Assembly: GCF_003384725.1 (NCBI RefSeq)
Contig: NZ_QNVV01000016.1
Span: forward strand, 51,631 to 115,630
Origin: Chryseobacterium pennipullorum
Lineage (GTDB): Bacteria; Bacteroidota; Bacteroidia; Flavobacteriales; Weeksellaceae
DNA length: 64,000 bases
Direction of reading: 5' to 3'
Part shown: positions 1-8,981 of the stretch, in pieces
Position numbering within the stretch: the first letter of the stretch is position 1
Layout: every line of letters begins with the position of its first letter
Position numbers and translations under genes: made by a program
The notes under the pieces: model-generated
Seen by the model: the letters and a program-made list of their open reading frames with translations, nothing else
Database searches by the model: none
What the model was told of the DNA's origin: nothing

Positions 1-891
1 AAATATCTCTGTCATCACTTTACAAAACCTATTCTGTACCAAAGAATTGGTGTAGACATCGAATGCCAGAGTATAGGATATGGTGAAAAAATCACAATAA
101 ACGGGGTCAGCGTTTCCCTTCATCCTGCCGGGCACATCATTGGTTCTGCCCAGATCCGGCTGGAGTACAAGGGATACGTTACAGTGATCTCCGGAGACTA
201 TAAAATTCAGGAGGATGGCCTGAGTACTCCCTTTGAGCTGGTACGGTGTCATGAATTTGTGACGGAAAGTACCTTCGGCTTACCGGTATACAACTGGCTG
301 GAAACAGAAGATCTGAATAAGAAACTCCAAAATTGGGTACTCCAGAACCGTGAAAACAGTAAAACGTCCGTATTTATAGGCTACTCTCTGGGAAAAGCCC
401 AGCGTATTATGAAAGCGGTAGAAGGATTGGGTAAAATCTACGTACACTATTCCATCGGGAAACTCAATGAAGCATTCGAAACTGTGGGGATAGATCTTCC
501 GGATTATACCATTGCCGATTTCAGAGAAAATGCCAAAGAAGTACAGCATGAGATCGTCATTGTTCCACCGGCTTTGCTGGACAGCAATATCATCAGAAAA
601 ATTCCGGATGCCGCTACGGCTATCTGCTCAGGATGGATGCAGGTACGTGGTGCCAGAAGGTGGCGGAGTGCAGATGCAGGATTTGCCATGAGCGATCATG
701 CAGATTGGGGCGGGCTGCTGCAGGCTGTAAAAGCCACGGAAGCAGAGATTGTTCACGTTACCCACGGCCAGACGGAAGTCTTTTCAAAGTATTTAAATGA
801 AATCGGCATCCGGTCTGATGTGGTAGAGACACTCTATGGGGAAGATGAAGAAGAATCAGAAAAAGAAATCATTGAAAAACCTGAATTATGA
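1..891 (+). CDS. Ligase-associated DNA exonuclease (metallo-beta-lactamase fold), 5'-truncated by window edge
   Basis: The reading frame is open from base 1, so the N-terminus lies outside the window; the first in-window GTG (184) is internal. The visible 296 codons carry an HPAGH metal-binding motif at codons 41-45, an SGDYK segment near codon 62 and a SDHADW segment near the C-terminus, as in the beta-CASP/metallo-beta-lactamase nucleases annotated as ligase-associated DNA exonucleases. Its stop overlaps the ligase start (ATGA), so the two are translationally coupled. From the family and the neighbours it should process DNA ends for the ligase and helicase that follow. Family identity is firm; substrate is inferred. 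Confidence 0.9.
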   Translation, partial: KYLCHHFTKPILYQRIGVDIECQSIGYGEKITINGVSVSLHPAGHIIGSAQIRLEYKGYVTVISGDYKIQEDGLSTPFELVRCHEFVTESTFGLPVYNWLETEDLNKKLQNWVLQNRENSKTSVFIGYSLGKAQRIMKAVEGLGKIYVHYSIGKLNEAFETVGIDLPDYTIADFRENAKEVQHEIVIVPPALLDSNIIRKIPDAATAICSGWMQVRGARRWRSADAGFAMSDHADWGGLLQAVKATEAEIVHVTHGQTEVFSKYLNEIGIRSDVVETLYGEDEEESEKEIIEKPEL

Positions 892-2468
892 GACATTTTG
901 CAGATCTGATCAATGCTTTGGAAACCACCAATAAAACCAATGCCAAAATAGACGCCATTATCGATTATCTGGAACGTGCCCCGGATGATGATAAAGTATG
1001 GTTTATTGCTTTGTTTACAGGGAAAAGACCTAAAAGGAATGTCAATACCAATTATATGAAGGAATGGGCACTGGAAATCACAAAGCTGCCCTTCTGGCTC
1101 TTTCAGGAATCCTATTCTTCCGTTGGAGATCTGGGTGAAACCCTTTCATTGATCCTTCCGCCACCACAGGAAAAAATAGAGCGCAGCCTTTCACAATGGA
1201 TGAATGATATTGCAGGCTTAAAAAATAAAACAGACGCTGAAAAAAAGGAATTTGTACTGCAGTCATGGAACGGACTGGATTACACAGAGCGGCTGATCTT
1301 CAACAAACTGATTGGAGGCAGCTTCAGAATCGGTGTGTCTGATAAAACACTGATCAATGCCCTCACCAAATTTTCAGGACAGGAGCCGAGTACGCTCATG
1401 CACAGTCTCATGGGAAAATGGATTCCTGATGAAGTCTCATTCAAAGAACTCATTTCTGCTGAAAATGTTAACCCTGATAACTCAAAACCTTACCCTTTCT
1501 GCCTGGCCTATCCTCTGGAAAAGGAAATCCAGGAACTCGGGAAACCGGAAGAATGGCTCACCGAATATAAATGGGACGGAATACGGGGTCAGATCATCCG
1601 GAGAAATGATGAGGTTTTCATCTGGTCGAGAGGGGAAGAGCTCGTGACAGAGCAGTTTCCTGAAATTACAGAAACCGTACAAGCGATGAATGGAAATTTT
1701 GTTCTGGATGGAGAGATACTTGCAGTAAAAGACAGCAACGTTTTAAATTTTAATGAATTACAAAAAAGACTGAACAGGAAAACTTTAACCAAAAAAATGC
1801 TTTCTGACATTCCCATTGAAGTATTTGCCTACGACCTTCTGGAATGGGAAGGTAACGACCTCAGAGAGAAACCACTGTATGCAAGAAGAGCTATGCTTGA
1901 AGAACTGCTGATCAATGAAAATCCTGAAAATATAAAGCTTTCCAGAAGTATTAATTTTGAAGACTGGGAAGAACTTGCGCAGGTACGGGAAAATTCAAGG
2001 GACATCAACAGTGAAGGCCTCATGCTGAAACATAAAAATTCAGCTTACCATTCAGGACGTAAGAAAGGCGACTGGTGGAAATGGAAGATCAGCCCCCTCA
2101 CCATTGATGCTGTTCTGATCTATGCCCAAAAAGGGAGCGGCAGGCGAAGCGCTTATTATACCGACTATACTTTTGCGGTTAAAAATGGGGATGCACTCGT
2201 GACTATAGCGAAAGCCTATTCCGGATTAACTGACAAAGAGATTATGGAGGTCAGCCGTTTTGTAACCAAAAATGCCATTGAAAAATTTGGTCCGGTAAGA
2301 ACGGTAAAGGCTGAGCTTGTTTTTGAAATAGCTTTTGAAGGCATAGGTTTCAGCAACCGTCATAAAAGCGGTGTAGCCCTCCGCTTTCCAAGGATAGTGC
2401 GGTGGCGAAAAGATAAAACCGTAGATGAAATAGATGAACTGGAAGAAATTAAAAAATTAATAAAGTAA
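888..2468 (+). CDS. ATP-dependent DNA ligase
   Basis: A 526-residue single-chain ligase. The adenylylated lysine is K228 in the KWDGIR motif I; LDGEIL (motif III), SEGLMLK (motif IV) and a WKWK segment (motif V) follow. An alpha-helical DNA-binding domain occupies about residues 1-200 and an OB-fold domain about 410-526, the usual order for bacterial LigB-like ATP ligases. It overlaps the exonuclease by 4 bp and ends 1 bp before the helicase. The enzyme seals nicks through a ligase-AMP intermediate. The cluster suggests a dedicated repair role separate from replicative NAD-dependent LigA. Confidence 0.95.
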   Translation: MRHFADLINALETTNKTNAKIDAIIDYLERAPDDDKVWFIALFTGKRPKRNVNTNYMKEWALEITKLPFWLFQESYSSVGDLGETLSLILPPPQEKIERSLSQWMNDIAGLKNKTDAEKKEFVLQSWNGLDYTERLIFNKLIGGSFRIGVSDKTLINALTKFSGQEPSTLMHSLMGKWIPDEVSFKELISAENVNPDNSKPYPFCLAYPLEKEIQELGKPEEWLTEYKWDGIRGQIIRRNDEVFIWSRGEELVTEQFPEITETVQAMNGNFVLDGEILAVKDSNVLNFNELQKRLNRKTLTKKMLSDIPIEVFAYDLLEWEGNDLREKPLYARRAMLEELLINENPENIKLSRSINFEDWEELAQVRENSRDINSEGLMLKHKNSAYHSGRKKGDWWKWKISPLTIDAVLIYAQKGSGRRSAYYTDYTFAVKNGDALVTIAKAYSGLTDKEIMEVSRFVTKNAIEKFGPVRTVKAELVFEIAFEGIGFSNRHKSGVALRFPRIVRWRKDKTVDEIDELEEIKKLIK

Positions 2469-2469
2469 T

Positions 2470-4902
2470 TTGACAGCTTTTGAACATACCGACGGATTTA
2501 AAATCATTCAGCAGTGGATGAATGATAAGGATATATCCCCTTTTAAATTTCAGATGGACACATGGAAGAAATTTGGAAACGGATATAGCGGAATGGTGGT
2601 TGCCCCTACCGGTTTCGGAAAAACATTTTCTGTTTTTCTAGCCTTGGTTTCAGACTTTTTGAACCAGCCGGAAGACTACAAAAAAGGGCTGAAGATGGTA
2701 TGGATCACTCCCCTGCGCTCTCTGTCTAAGGACATCGCCAAAGCCATGCAGGAAGCTATCGATGAGATCGGTTTAGATTGGGCCGTAGGGGTCCGCAACG
2801 GAGATACAGATCCGAAAGTAAGACAACAGCAGGTAAGGAAAATGCCCGATATTCTGGTGGTTACACCAGAAAGTCTTCATTTGCTGCTGGGTCAGAAAAA
2901 TCATGAGACATTTTTTAGAGAAATGAAATGTATCGCTGTGGATGAATGGCACGAATTATTAGGCTCCAAACGAGGAGTCATGGTAGAGCTCGCCATCTCG
3001 CAGCTTACAAAATATGTTCCCCGGCTTAAAATCTGGGGTATTACCGCTACCATTGGCAATCTGGACGAAGCCATGGAAGTCCTGATCCCTTATGATATCA
3101 AAAAGACAAAAATTACCGCCAGGGAACATAAGAAAATCGACATTATCCCGGTTTTCCCGGATGAGGTGGAAGTACTGCCCTGGGCGGGGCACCTTGGAAA
3201 TAAGCTTGCGGATAAAGTAGTTCCAATTATTTTGAATTCAAAATCAACCATTGTTTTTACGAATACCCGAAGCCAAAGTGAGATGTGGTATCAGCTGCTG
3301 CTGGACGCTTACCCTGATTTTGCGGGGCAGATTGCCATCCACCACAGCTCTATTGATGCCCATCTGAGGATCTGGATTGAAGAAAACCTCAGCAACGGTA
3401 AACTGAAAGCGGTTGTTTCTACCTCATCATTAGACCTCGGTATCGATTTTAAGCCTGTTGATACCGTTATTCAGATAGGTTCTGCGAAAGGTGTGGCAAG
3501 ATTTCTACAACGGGCAGGACGTAGCGGACACTCCCCTTTTGAAACCTCAAGGATTTATTGTGTGCCTACCCATTCCTTAGAACTCATTGAAGTTTCTGCC
3601 TTAAAAGAAGCAGTAAAGCAGAAAGTGGTAGAGCCCCGGGATCCTCAGGTTTTATGCTTTGATGTATTGGTCCAGTTCCTGATGACCCTGGCCGTCGGTA
3701 ACGGTTTTTACCCGGATGAACTGTACGAAAGAATAAAAAAAGTATATGCCTTTCAGGAAATAATGGATGAGGAATGGCGCGGCATTCTCGAATTTCTGAC
3801 AATTGGAGGCAGTGTCTTAAAAAGCTATGAAGAATTCCATAAAATCGTCATTATGGATGATGGATTATACAAAGTGACCTCCCGCAAGATCGCCATGCTG
3901 CACAGAATGAATATGGGCGTTATTGTAAGTGATGCCATGCTGAAAGTAAAATTCATCTCGGGAGGGTACATCGGGATGATTGAAGAGTATTTTATTTCAA
4001 AACTGAAGAAAGAAGAAAAATTTATTTTAGCAGGCCGGACACTTGAAGTGGCCATGATCAAAGATATGACCGTCTATGTGAGAGCCGCTAAAGGAAAAGC
4101 ATTGGTTCCCAGTTATCTTGGAGGAAGGTTGCCTTTAAGCTCCGATCTGGGTCATTTTTTAAGAGAAAAACTTTCGCATGCCTTGAACCCCAAAGCTTCT
4201 GAAAAAGAACTAAAGTTTCTCAATCCGCTCCTTTCCAGACAGGAAAAAAACTCCCATATTCCCAAAGAAGATGAATTTCTGGTAGAGCTGATCAAAAACA
4301 GGGAAGGCTATCACCTCTTTATGTATCCGTTTGAAGGACGTCTGGTACACGAAGTGATGGCAGCGCTCGTCGCTTACCGTATTTCAAAGCTTGCCCCCAT
4401 TTCCTTCTCAATGGCTATGAATGATTATGGGTTTGAACTTTTCAGCGACAAGGAAATTCCATTGAATGAAGAAAATCTTCATCAGATCCTTACCAGGGAA
4501 CACCTGATGAATGATGTGATCTCCAGTATCAATTCAGCAGAAATGGCCAGAAGAAAATTTCGGGATATCGCTGTAATCTCGGGGATGGTCATCCAGAATT
4601 ATGCCGGCCAGCAGCGTTCCAACAAAGCGTTACAGAGTTCTGCCGGGCTTATCTTTAAGGTCCTGGAAGATTATGATCCTAATCATTTTCTGATCAAACA
4701 GGCCTATACTGAAGTTTTTAATGTGCAGCTCCAGGAACAAAGGCTGGTAGAGGCTTTTAAAAGAATTGAAAAATCTAAAATCATCTTAAAACTCTCCCGC
4801 ACCTTTACGCCGCTGAGCTTCCCGATAAAAGTTGACAGTCTGAGGCAGACCCTCTCCAGTGAAGGACTGGATGCAAGAATCCGGCGTATGCTAAAATTAT
4901 AA
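2470..4902 (+). CDS. Ligase-associated DEXH-box DNA helicase (Lhr-type)
   Basis: An 810-residue Lhr-core helicase. PTGFGKT (Walker A, residues 46-52) and DEWH (motif II, 158-161) mark RecA1; RecA2 carries the QRAGRSGH motif VI near residue 350; a long winged-helix and C-terminal region characteristic of Lhr follows. The apparent start is TTG at 2470, directly after the ligase stop; no upstream ATG fits, and the N-terminus matches the family's usual short lead. Lhr helicases translocate 3'-to-5' on single-stranded DNA. In this cluster it would unwind damaged ends for the exonuclease and ligase. It is the third gene of the repair operon. Confidence 0.92.
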   Translation: MTAFEHTDGFKIIQQWMNDKDISPFKFQMDTWKKFGNGYSGMVVAPTGFGKTFSVFLALVSDFLNQPEDYKKGLKMVWITPLRSLSKDIAKAMQEAIDEIGLDWAVGVRNGDTDPKVRQQQVRKMPDILVVTPESLHLLLGQKNHETFFREMKCIAVDEWHELLGSKRGVMVELAISQLTKYVPRLKIWGITATIGNLDEAMEVLIPYDIKKTKITAREHKKIDIIPVFPDEVEVLPWAGHLGNKLADKVVPIILNSKSTIVFTNTRSQSEMWYQLLLDAYPDFAGQIAIHHSSIDAHLRIWIEENLSNGKLKAVVSTSSLDLGIDFKPVDTVIQIGSAKGVARFLQRAGRSGHSPFETSRIYCVPTHSLELIEVSALKEAVKQKVVEPRDPQVLCFDVLVQFLMTLAVGNGFYPDELYERIKKVYAFQEIMDEEWRGILEFLTIGGSVLKSYEEFHKIVIMDDGLYKVTSRKIAMLHRMNMGVIVSDAMLKVKFISGGYIGMIEEYFISKLKKEEKFILAGRTLEVAMIKDMTVYVRAAKGKALVPSYLGGRLPLSSDLGHFLREKLSHALNPKASEKELKFLNPLLSRQEKNSHIPKEDEFLVELIKNREGYHLFMYPFEGRLVHEVMAALVAYRISKLAPISFSMAMNDYGFELFSDKEIPLNEENLHQILTREHLMNDVISSINSAEMARRKFRDIAVISGMVIQNYAGQQRSNKALQSSAGLIFKVLEDYDPNHFLIKQAYTEVFNVQLQEQRLVEAFKRIEKSKIILKLSRTFTPLSFPIKVDSLRQTLSSEGLDARIRRMLKL

Positions 4903-5011
4903 ATGATATTTTCTCGTAAAGATAATATTGGCGGCTGTTTTTTTTTTGTCGAAACAATCGCCGTACCTTAGATAAACCCTTTGTGCAGAATAAACTAAAG
5001 TTAGAAAAACA

Positions 5012-5614
5012 ATGGCAAAATTGTTCTTGGTCCGTCATGGGCAGTCTCTGTGGAATCTAGAAAACAGATTTACCGGCTGGCATGACATCGACATTACAGA
5101 AACCGGTATTGAAGAAGCGAAAAAAGCAGGCCTTGCCTTGAAAGGCGAAAAAATTGATATGGCATTTACCTCAGTATTGATGAGGGCCGAACACACGCTC
5201 AATGTCATTCTTGAAACCATGGAAAAAAAAGATATTCCGATCATCAGAGATAAAGCATTGAATGAACGGTCGTATGGAACCCTGGAGGGCCTTAATAAAG
5301 CTGAAACCGCCAAACAGTATGGTGATGAACAAGTGCTTAGCTGGCGTAGGTCATACGATATTGTGCCGCCCGGCGGAGAAAGCCTTAAAGACACCTATAA
5401 CCGTGTTATTCCCTATTTCGAAAAAGAAATCGTTCCTTTACTTAAAGAAGGAAAAAATATATTGGTTGTAGCCCACGGAAACAGCCTTCGCTCATTGGTC
5501 ATGCACCTGGAACATCTTTCTCCCGAAGAAATTCTCCAAAGGGAAATTGCCACGGGAATTCCAATTGTTTATCTGTTTGACGAACAGTTTCATGTACACA
5601 GGCAAGACCACTGA
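5012..5614 (+). CDS. gpmA: 2,3-bisphosphoglycerate-dependent phosphoglycerate mutase
   Basis: A 200-residue histidine phosphatase-fold enzyme with the catalytic RHG (R8-H9-G10) and a second catalytic histidine at H155 in VAHGNSLRS. GLNKAETAKQYG and the WRRSYDIVPPGGES segment are those of dPGM, which interconverts 3- and 2-phosphoglycerate. The length fits the short bacterial form. It sits 109 bp after the Lhr gene and 38 bp before pdeM, so it interrupts the repair set. It may have its own promoter in the AT-rich gap 4903-5011. Assignment as true mutase rather than a generic phosphatase is well supported by these motifs. Confidence 0.92.
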   Translation: MAKLFLVRHGQSLWNLENRFTGWHDIDITETGIEEAKKAGLALKGEKIDMAFTSVLMRAEHTLNVILETMEKKDIPIIRDKALNERSYGTLEGLNKAETAKQYGDEQVLSWRRSYDIVPPGGESLKDTYNRVIPYFEKEIVPLLKEGKNILVVAHGNSLRSLVMHLEHLSPEEILQREIATGIPIVYLFDEQFHVHRQDH

Positions 5615-5652
5615 TTTATTATTTCCACATTCATTACTTATACTTATCGATC

Positions 5653-6297
5653 GTGTTTATAGCAACAAAAAATATTATTATTCATAACGAAACGTTTACA
5701 TTAACCAATCAGCGTGCGGTCTTCTGGGAAAAAGAAAAATCTCTGATCCTGTCGGATCTTCATATCGGAAAAACAGCCCATTTCCGGAAGAATGGTATTG
5801 CTCTGGCCAATCATATCATGAAAAGCGATCTTGAAAGGCTTTCTGCCCTGATAGAATATTTTCTTCCAGAAAAATTCATTGTCGTGGGTGATCTCCTTCA
5901 TGCAGGGGATAATTCCGATGTGGATGAGTTCTGTACATGGCGTAATCAGTATCCCGACCTACAGTTTTATCTGATTGAAGGAAATCATGATCGTATTTCG
6001 GGGACATTGGAAAAAAAACTTTGCATGAATCTGAAAGAAAAGCTGTTGCAGGTGGACTTCATCACATTTATCCATGATTTTGACCCAAAATTGACAGCTT
6101 TTCAGGTCACCGGACATATCCATCCCGGAATAGTTCTGCAGTCTGCCGTAAAGAGCATCAGACTCCCCTGCTTTGCTGTGAGTCCTAATCAGCTCCTGCT
6201 GCCTGCTTTCAGTGAATTTACGGGACTTGACACCAAGAATCTCCCTAAAAACAGCAAGTTTTTTGCGTTTACAGATGCTGAAATTTATGAAGTGTAA
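5653..6297 (+). CDS. pdeM: Ligase-associated DNA damage response endonuclease PdeM
   Basis: A 214-residue calcineurin-like metallophosphoesterase. Metal-ligand motifs are SDLHIGK (D35, H37), VVGDLLH, EGNHD and GHIHPG, in family order. A GTG start at 5653 gives the usual short N-terminus before the first beta strand; the first in-frame ATG would remove the core. PdeM proteins are Mn-dependent DNA endonuclease/phosphodiesterases found with the same ligase, Lhr and exonuclease as in the first 4.9 kb of this window. Here it is separated from them only by gpmA. Function follows from family plus context. Confidence 0.9.
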   Translation: MFIATKNIIIHNETFTLTNQRAVFWEKEKSLILSDLHIGKTAHFRKNGIALANHIMKSDLERLSALIEYFLPEKFIVVGDLLHAGDNSDVDEFCTWRNQYPDLQFYLIEGNHDRISGTLEKKLCMNLKEKLLQVDFITFIHDFDPKLTAFQVTGHIHPGIVLQSAVKSIRLPCFAVSPNQLLLPAFSEFTGLDTKNLPKNSKFFAFTDAEIYEV

Positions 6298-6533
6298 GGA
6301 CGTCTGTTTTTGCGGATCTGTTTTTAGTGAAAGCAGATCAACAGCAGAAATCTTCTGCAGAAGCTATTACTACTATTAAAAAAAGTAACAAAAATTTTCA
6401 AAATCGAAACGAGGTACCACATTTTATTTCCTTTTGGTCAGGTATTTGAATGGTAAACAGGAAGATCTACAATAATTATTGCAGGGAATAATTTCTCTGT
6501 ATACGATCAGCCAATCACCAAAAATATTATATT

Positions 6534-7040
6534 ATGTCAACACAGAATTTAAGCCATTTAGAGGCGATCAAGAAAATCAAAGAATTGTCGGAAAGTGCCA
6601 GAATATGTATGTTCTGTACAGAACTGGAAATGATTCCGGTGAATTCAAGACCTATGACTCTCCAGGAAACAGATGACAGCGGAAATTTGTGGTTCATCAG
6701 CAGCGGAACCAGCAATAAGAATTTTGAAATAAAAGAAGACCGTCGAGTTCAGCTGTTTTTTATGAATAACAGTGACTCACAATACCTGTCAGTATATGGA
6801 GAAGCTTCTGTTTATAAGGATAAGGCCACGATAGAAGATAAATGGTCACCAATGGCTAAGGCATGGTTTGACGGAAAAGATGATCCGAATGTTACCATTA
6901 TCCGGGTAGAACCAAAAGAATCCTATTATTGGGATACCAAAGCAGGTAAGCTTGTAAGCCTTTTAAGCTTTGTAACAGCCGCTATCACGGGTAATAAAAC
7001 CAATAATGCCGATGGTGTAGAAGGAAATGCCACCATTTAA
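6534..7040 (+). CDS. Pyridoxamine 5'-phosphate oxidase-family protein (general stress protein 26-like)
   Basis: A 168-residue split-barrel flavin-binding protein. The N-terminal helix (ALKKIKEL-type), the CMFCTEL strand, the GNLWFISS strand and an RVEPKESYYWD segment match the general stress protein 26 subgroup, which binds FMN or FAD and is often induced by stress. The C-terminal about 30 residues extend beyond the barrel. It is a single gene with 236 bp upstream and its own context. Enzymatic activity is unknown for the subgroup; the fold call is firm. Confidence 0.85.
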   Translation: MSTQNLSHLEAIKKIKELSESARICMFCTELEMIPVNSRPMTLQETDDSGNLWFISSGTSNKNFEIKEDRRVQLFFMNNSDSQYLSVYGEASVYKDKATIEDKWSPMAKAWFDGKDDPNVTIIRVEPKESYYWDTKAGKLVSLLSFVTAAITGNKTNNADGVEGNATI

Positions 7041-7097
7041 TACCCCTGATTGAACCAGGAAAAGGGCAGCCAATATCTTACCCATACGCAATTGTTT

Positions 7098-7145
7098 TTG
7101 CCACGAGTATACAGATTTTTATCATGGATGTATTATTCGTGGCAA
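7098..7145. repeat. Imperfect palindrome, possible REP-like element (copy 1)
   Basis: Inverted 9-bp arms TTGCCACGA (7098-7106) and TCGTGGCAA (7137-7145) flank a 30-bp loop that contains CATGGATGTAT. The words ATTCGTGGC and CATGGATGTAT recur in the palindrome at 36483-36532. It lies between two genes and could fold in RNA or be a small dispersed repeat. Confidence 0.45.
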
Positions 7146-7216
7146 TTATAATGTTGGTATGACCAATGATCATGATAAGGTAAAGACCACAAGCGATAAC
7201 CCCCAGTATATACCTT

Positions 7217-7250
7217 TAAAAAAAAACGGCCTGATTTCTCAAGCCGTTTT
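7217..7250 (-). terminator. Rho-independent terminator of the thioredoxin-like operon
   Basis: On the minus strand a 12-bp stem (arms 7223-7234 and 7239-7250, one G-U pair) with a GAAA tetraloop is followed by a run of T residues. It starts 19 bp after the stop of the 7269-7502 gene. Confidence 0.85.
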
Positions 7251-7268
7251 CAAAAAGAATGATCAGTA

Positions 7269-7502
7269 TTATTTCTTCAAATCATCCAGAGATGCACCGA
7301 AATTGATGTGCAGCACATTCCCATTGGGAGTAACCAGAGCCGGTACCGATTGTACACCGGCCTTTTCTGCTTCTGAAATTTTGCTTCTGTCATTTCCTAA
7401 ATGCACAATATCTATATTTTCACGACCGATAAGCTCGATCATATCATGCTCTGCATTGACACATACCGGACATCCGGCATGATAAAAAACTGGTTTTTTC
7501 AT
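7269..7502 (-). CDS. Small thioredoxin-fold protein with CPVC motif
   Basis: A 77-residue protein with a glutaredoxin/thioredoxin-like CPVC at residues 11-14 and a cis-proline-like SVPALV segment near residue 53. It is shorter than classical thioredoxin (about 105 residues), like glutaredoxin-type mini-thioredoxins. No signal peptide is visible, so it is probably cytoplasmic. It is the last gene of the cupin/DHDPS-like/thioredoxin-like operon, 4 bp after its neighbour, followed by a clear terminator. The partner substrate is unknown. Confidence 0.8.
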   Translation of the reverse strand: MKKPVFYHAGCPVCVNAEHDMIELIGRENIDIVHLGNDRSKISEAEKAGVQSVPALVTPNGNVLHINFGASLDDLKK

Positions 7503-7506
7503 AAGA

Positions 7507-8385
7507 TTAAAGATTTTTTAAAATATTTTCAAGTTGTTGAGTTTCGGTATCCGTAAGCGGTTTCAGGGGGCTTCTCAGATTTCCGCCCTCTTGACCCAAA
7601 ATGTTTAGACCGGCTTTTACAGCTCTTGGGAGACCTTTACCCACAATAAACTTCAAAAGTTCAAACTGCCTGTAGAACACCTTTCTCGCTTTTTCCAGAT
7701 CTCCTTCTTCTATCGCAGTATACAATTCTAGGGAAAGTTCAGGAATTAGGTTGGGAGCAGCCGTACACCACCCTCTTGCTCCTGCCGAAAATGCTGCCAG
7801 AGCCAGAGGATTGGATCCGTTATAGAAAGCTACATCCTCACCCAATTCTTTCCGCAAAAAATGCATCCTCTGGATATCACCTGTACTTTCTTTGATCATG
7901 GTGACATTCGGAATTTCAAGGAGCCTTTTCAGAAGAGCGGGAGACATATCTACCCCGCTGGTGGCAGGATTATTATACGCCATAATGGGAATAGATATTT
8001 TGCCGGCTACGGCATCATAATGGGCTACAATTTCGTCATCAGTAAGCTTCCAGTAGCTCATCGGGATAATCATGACAGCGTCTGCACCTGCCTGTTCTGC
8101 AAATTTTGCATGGTGAACAGTTCTCTCAGTGGTAAGATTAGATACACCGACCAGTGTGGGAATTCTCCCGTTTACCTGCTGTATCGTTGCCTCTGTGACG
8201 GCTTCCTTTTCTTCATCAGACAAATAAGGCATTACGCCGGTACTTCCCAAAGGGGCAATCCCATGGCTACCGGAAACGATAAGCTTTTCCACCAGATTTC
8301 TGAAAAGAGGAATATCAATATTTTCGTGATCATCAAAAGGAGTAATGGGATAAGCAATAATTCCCTTAAACGGAACATTCTTCAT
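7507..8385 (-). CDS. Dihydrodipicolinate synthase-family aldolase
   Basis: A 292-residue class I aldolase of the DapA/NanA superfamily. The Schiff-base lysine is K165 (MIKESTGD), the catalytic tyrosine is Y137 (AYNNPATSG), and the GSTGV substrate loop is at 47-51. Family members cleave or form bonds to pyruvate in lysine, sialic acid or sugar-acid metabolism. The genuine dapA of lysine synthesis is not usually placed next to a cupin and a thioredoxin-like gene, so I call the family only. It lies 4 bp before the thioredoxin-like gene and 40 bp after the cupin gene. Confidence 0.88.
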   Translation of the reverse strand: MKNVPFKGIIAYPITPFDDHENIDIPLFRNLVEKLIVSGSHGIAPLGSTGVMPYLSDEEKEAVTEATIQQVNGRIPTLVGVSNLTTERTVHHAKFAEQAGADAVMIIPMSYWKLTDDEIVAHYDAVAGKISIPIMAYNNPATSGVDMSPALLKRLLEIPNVTMIKESTGDIQRMHFLRKELGEDVAFYNGSNPLALAAFSAGARGWCTAAPNLIPELSLELYTAIEEGDLEKARKVFYRQFELLKFIVGKGLPRAVKAGLNILGQEGGNLRSPLKPLTDTETQQLENILKNL

Positions 8386-8425
8386 AAGTTGTTGTATTTA
8401 AATTTAAAAGGATAAAAAACAGCGT

Positions 8426-8881
8426 TTATAAGTCGCGGCCCTCTTCTTCTCTCAATGCCACACCCAGGTTCTGCAGCTGTGGAGCATTTTCACAGGCAAT
8501 GTATTTTGCAGGTTCCGTATCGCTTAGATTCTGATGTCTATGCCACGCCCATGATGGAATGTATACGGCATCACCAGCCTCCCAATGCACTCTTACATCT
8601 TCTATTTCTGTCCAGCCTTTTCCTTCGATGACGTACAATACCGTTTCATAGGTGTGGCGATGCTTGTTGGTTTGCTGGTCCGGTAGTAGCCCTCCTATGG
8701 TCATGCTTACATTTTTGCTGGGAAGATCCACAAAGAAAACGGGGTGTTTTCTCTCGTTTGAAAACTGATTGTGCTCGCCTGCATTTTCTACATTTTTATG
8801 AATGAAATGAGTTGGCTCTACATACTTTGGTCTTGCAAAAGTTTCGTGAAAGTCTTTTGAACTGAATTGTTTCTTGTCCAT
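8426..8881 (-). CDS. Cupin domain protein
   Basis: A 151-residue single-domain cupin. Cupin motif 1 is in the HRHTYETVLYVIEGKG segment (two H and one E metal ligands) and motif 2 in GDAVYIPSWAWHRHQN. The N-terminal about 35 residues lie before the barrel. Cupins of this shape are dioxygenases, isomerases or sensors; nothing here decides which. It is first in the operon read towards 7269 and is divergent from the MocR gene at 8982, which makes it a likely MocR target. Confidence 0.85.
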   Translation of the reverse strand: MDKKQFSSKDFHETFARPKYVEPTHFIHKNVENAGEHNQFSNERKHPVFFVDLPSKNVSMTIGGLLPDQQTNKHRHTYETVLYVIEGKGWTEIEDVRVHWEAGDAVYIPSWAWHRHQNLSDTEPAKYIACENAPQLQNLGVALREEEGRDL

Positions 8882-8930
8882 AATTTAAAAAATTAAATGT
8901 TTTGTGCTTTATTGCATGACAAAATTATTC

Positions 8931-8938
8931 TATATTTG
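8931..8938 (+). promoter_or_regulatory. Flavobacterial -7 element (TATATTTG) before the MocR gene
   Basis: TATATTTG fits the Bacteroidota consensus TAnnTTTG. A TTG at 8912-8914 lies 16 bp upstream as a -33 candidate. Transcription would start near 8945, 37 bp before the MocR start. Confidence 0.6.
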
Positions 8939-8981
8939 GACTGTTTAAATGATTCAGTTTTTACATAAATAGGTAGTCCAG

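Noticed and set aside
7861..8415. 184-codon plus-strand frame opposite the DHDPS-like gene
   Set aside because: Composition is that of an antisense frame; the minus gene has all family residues.
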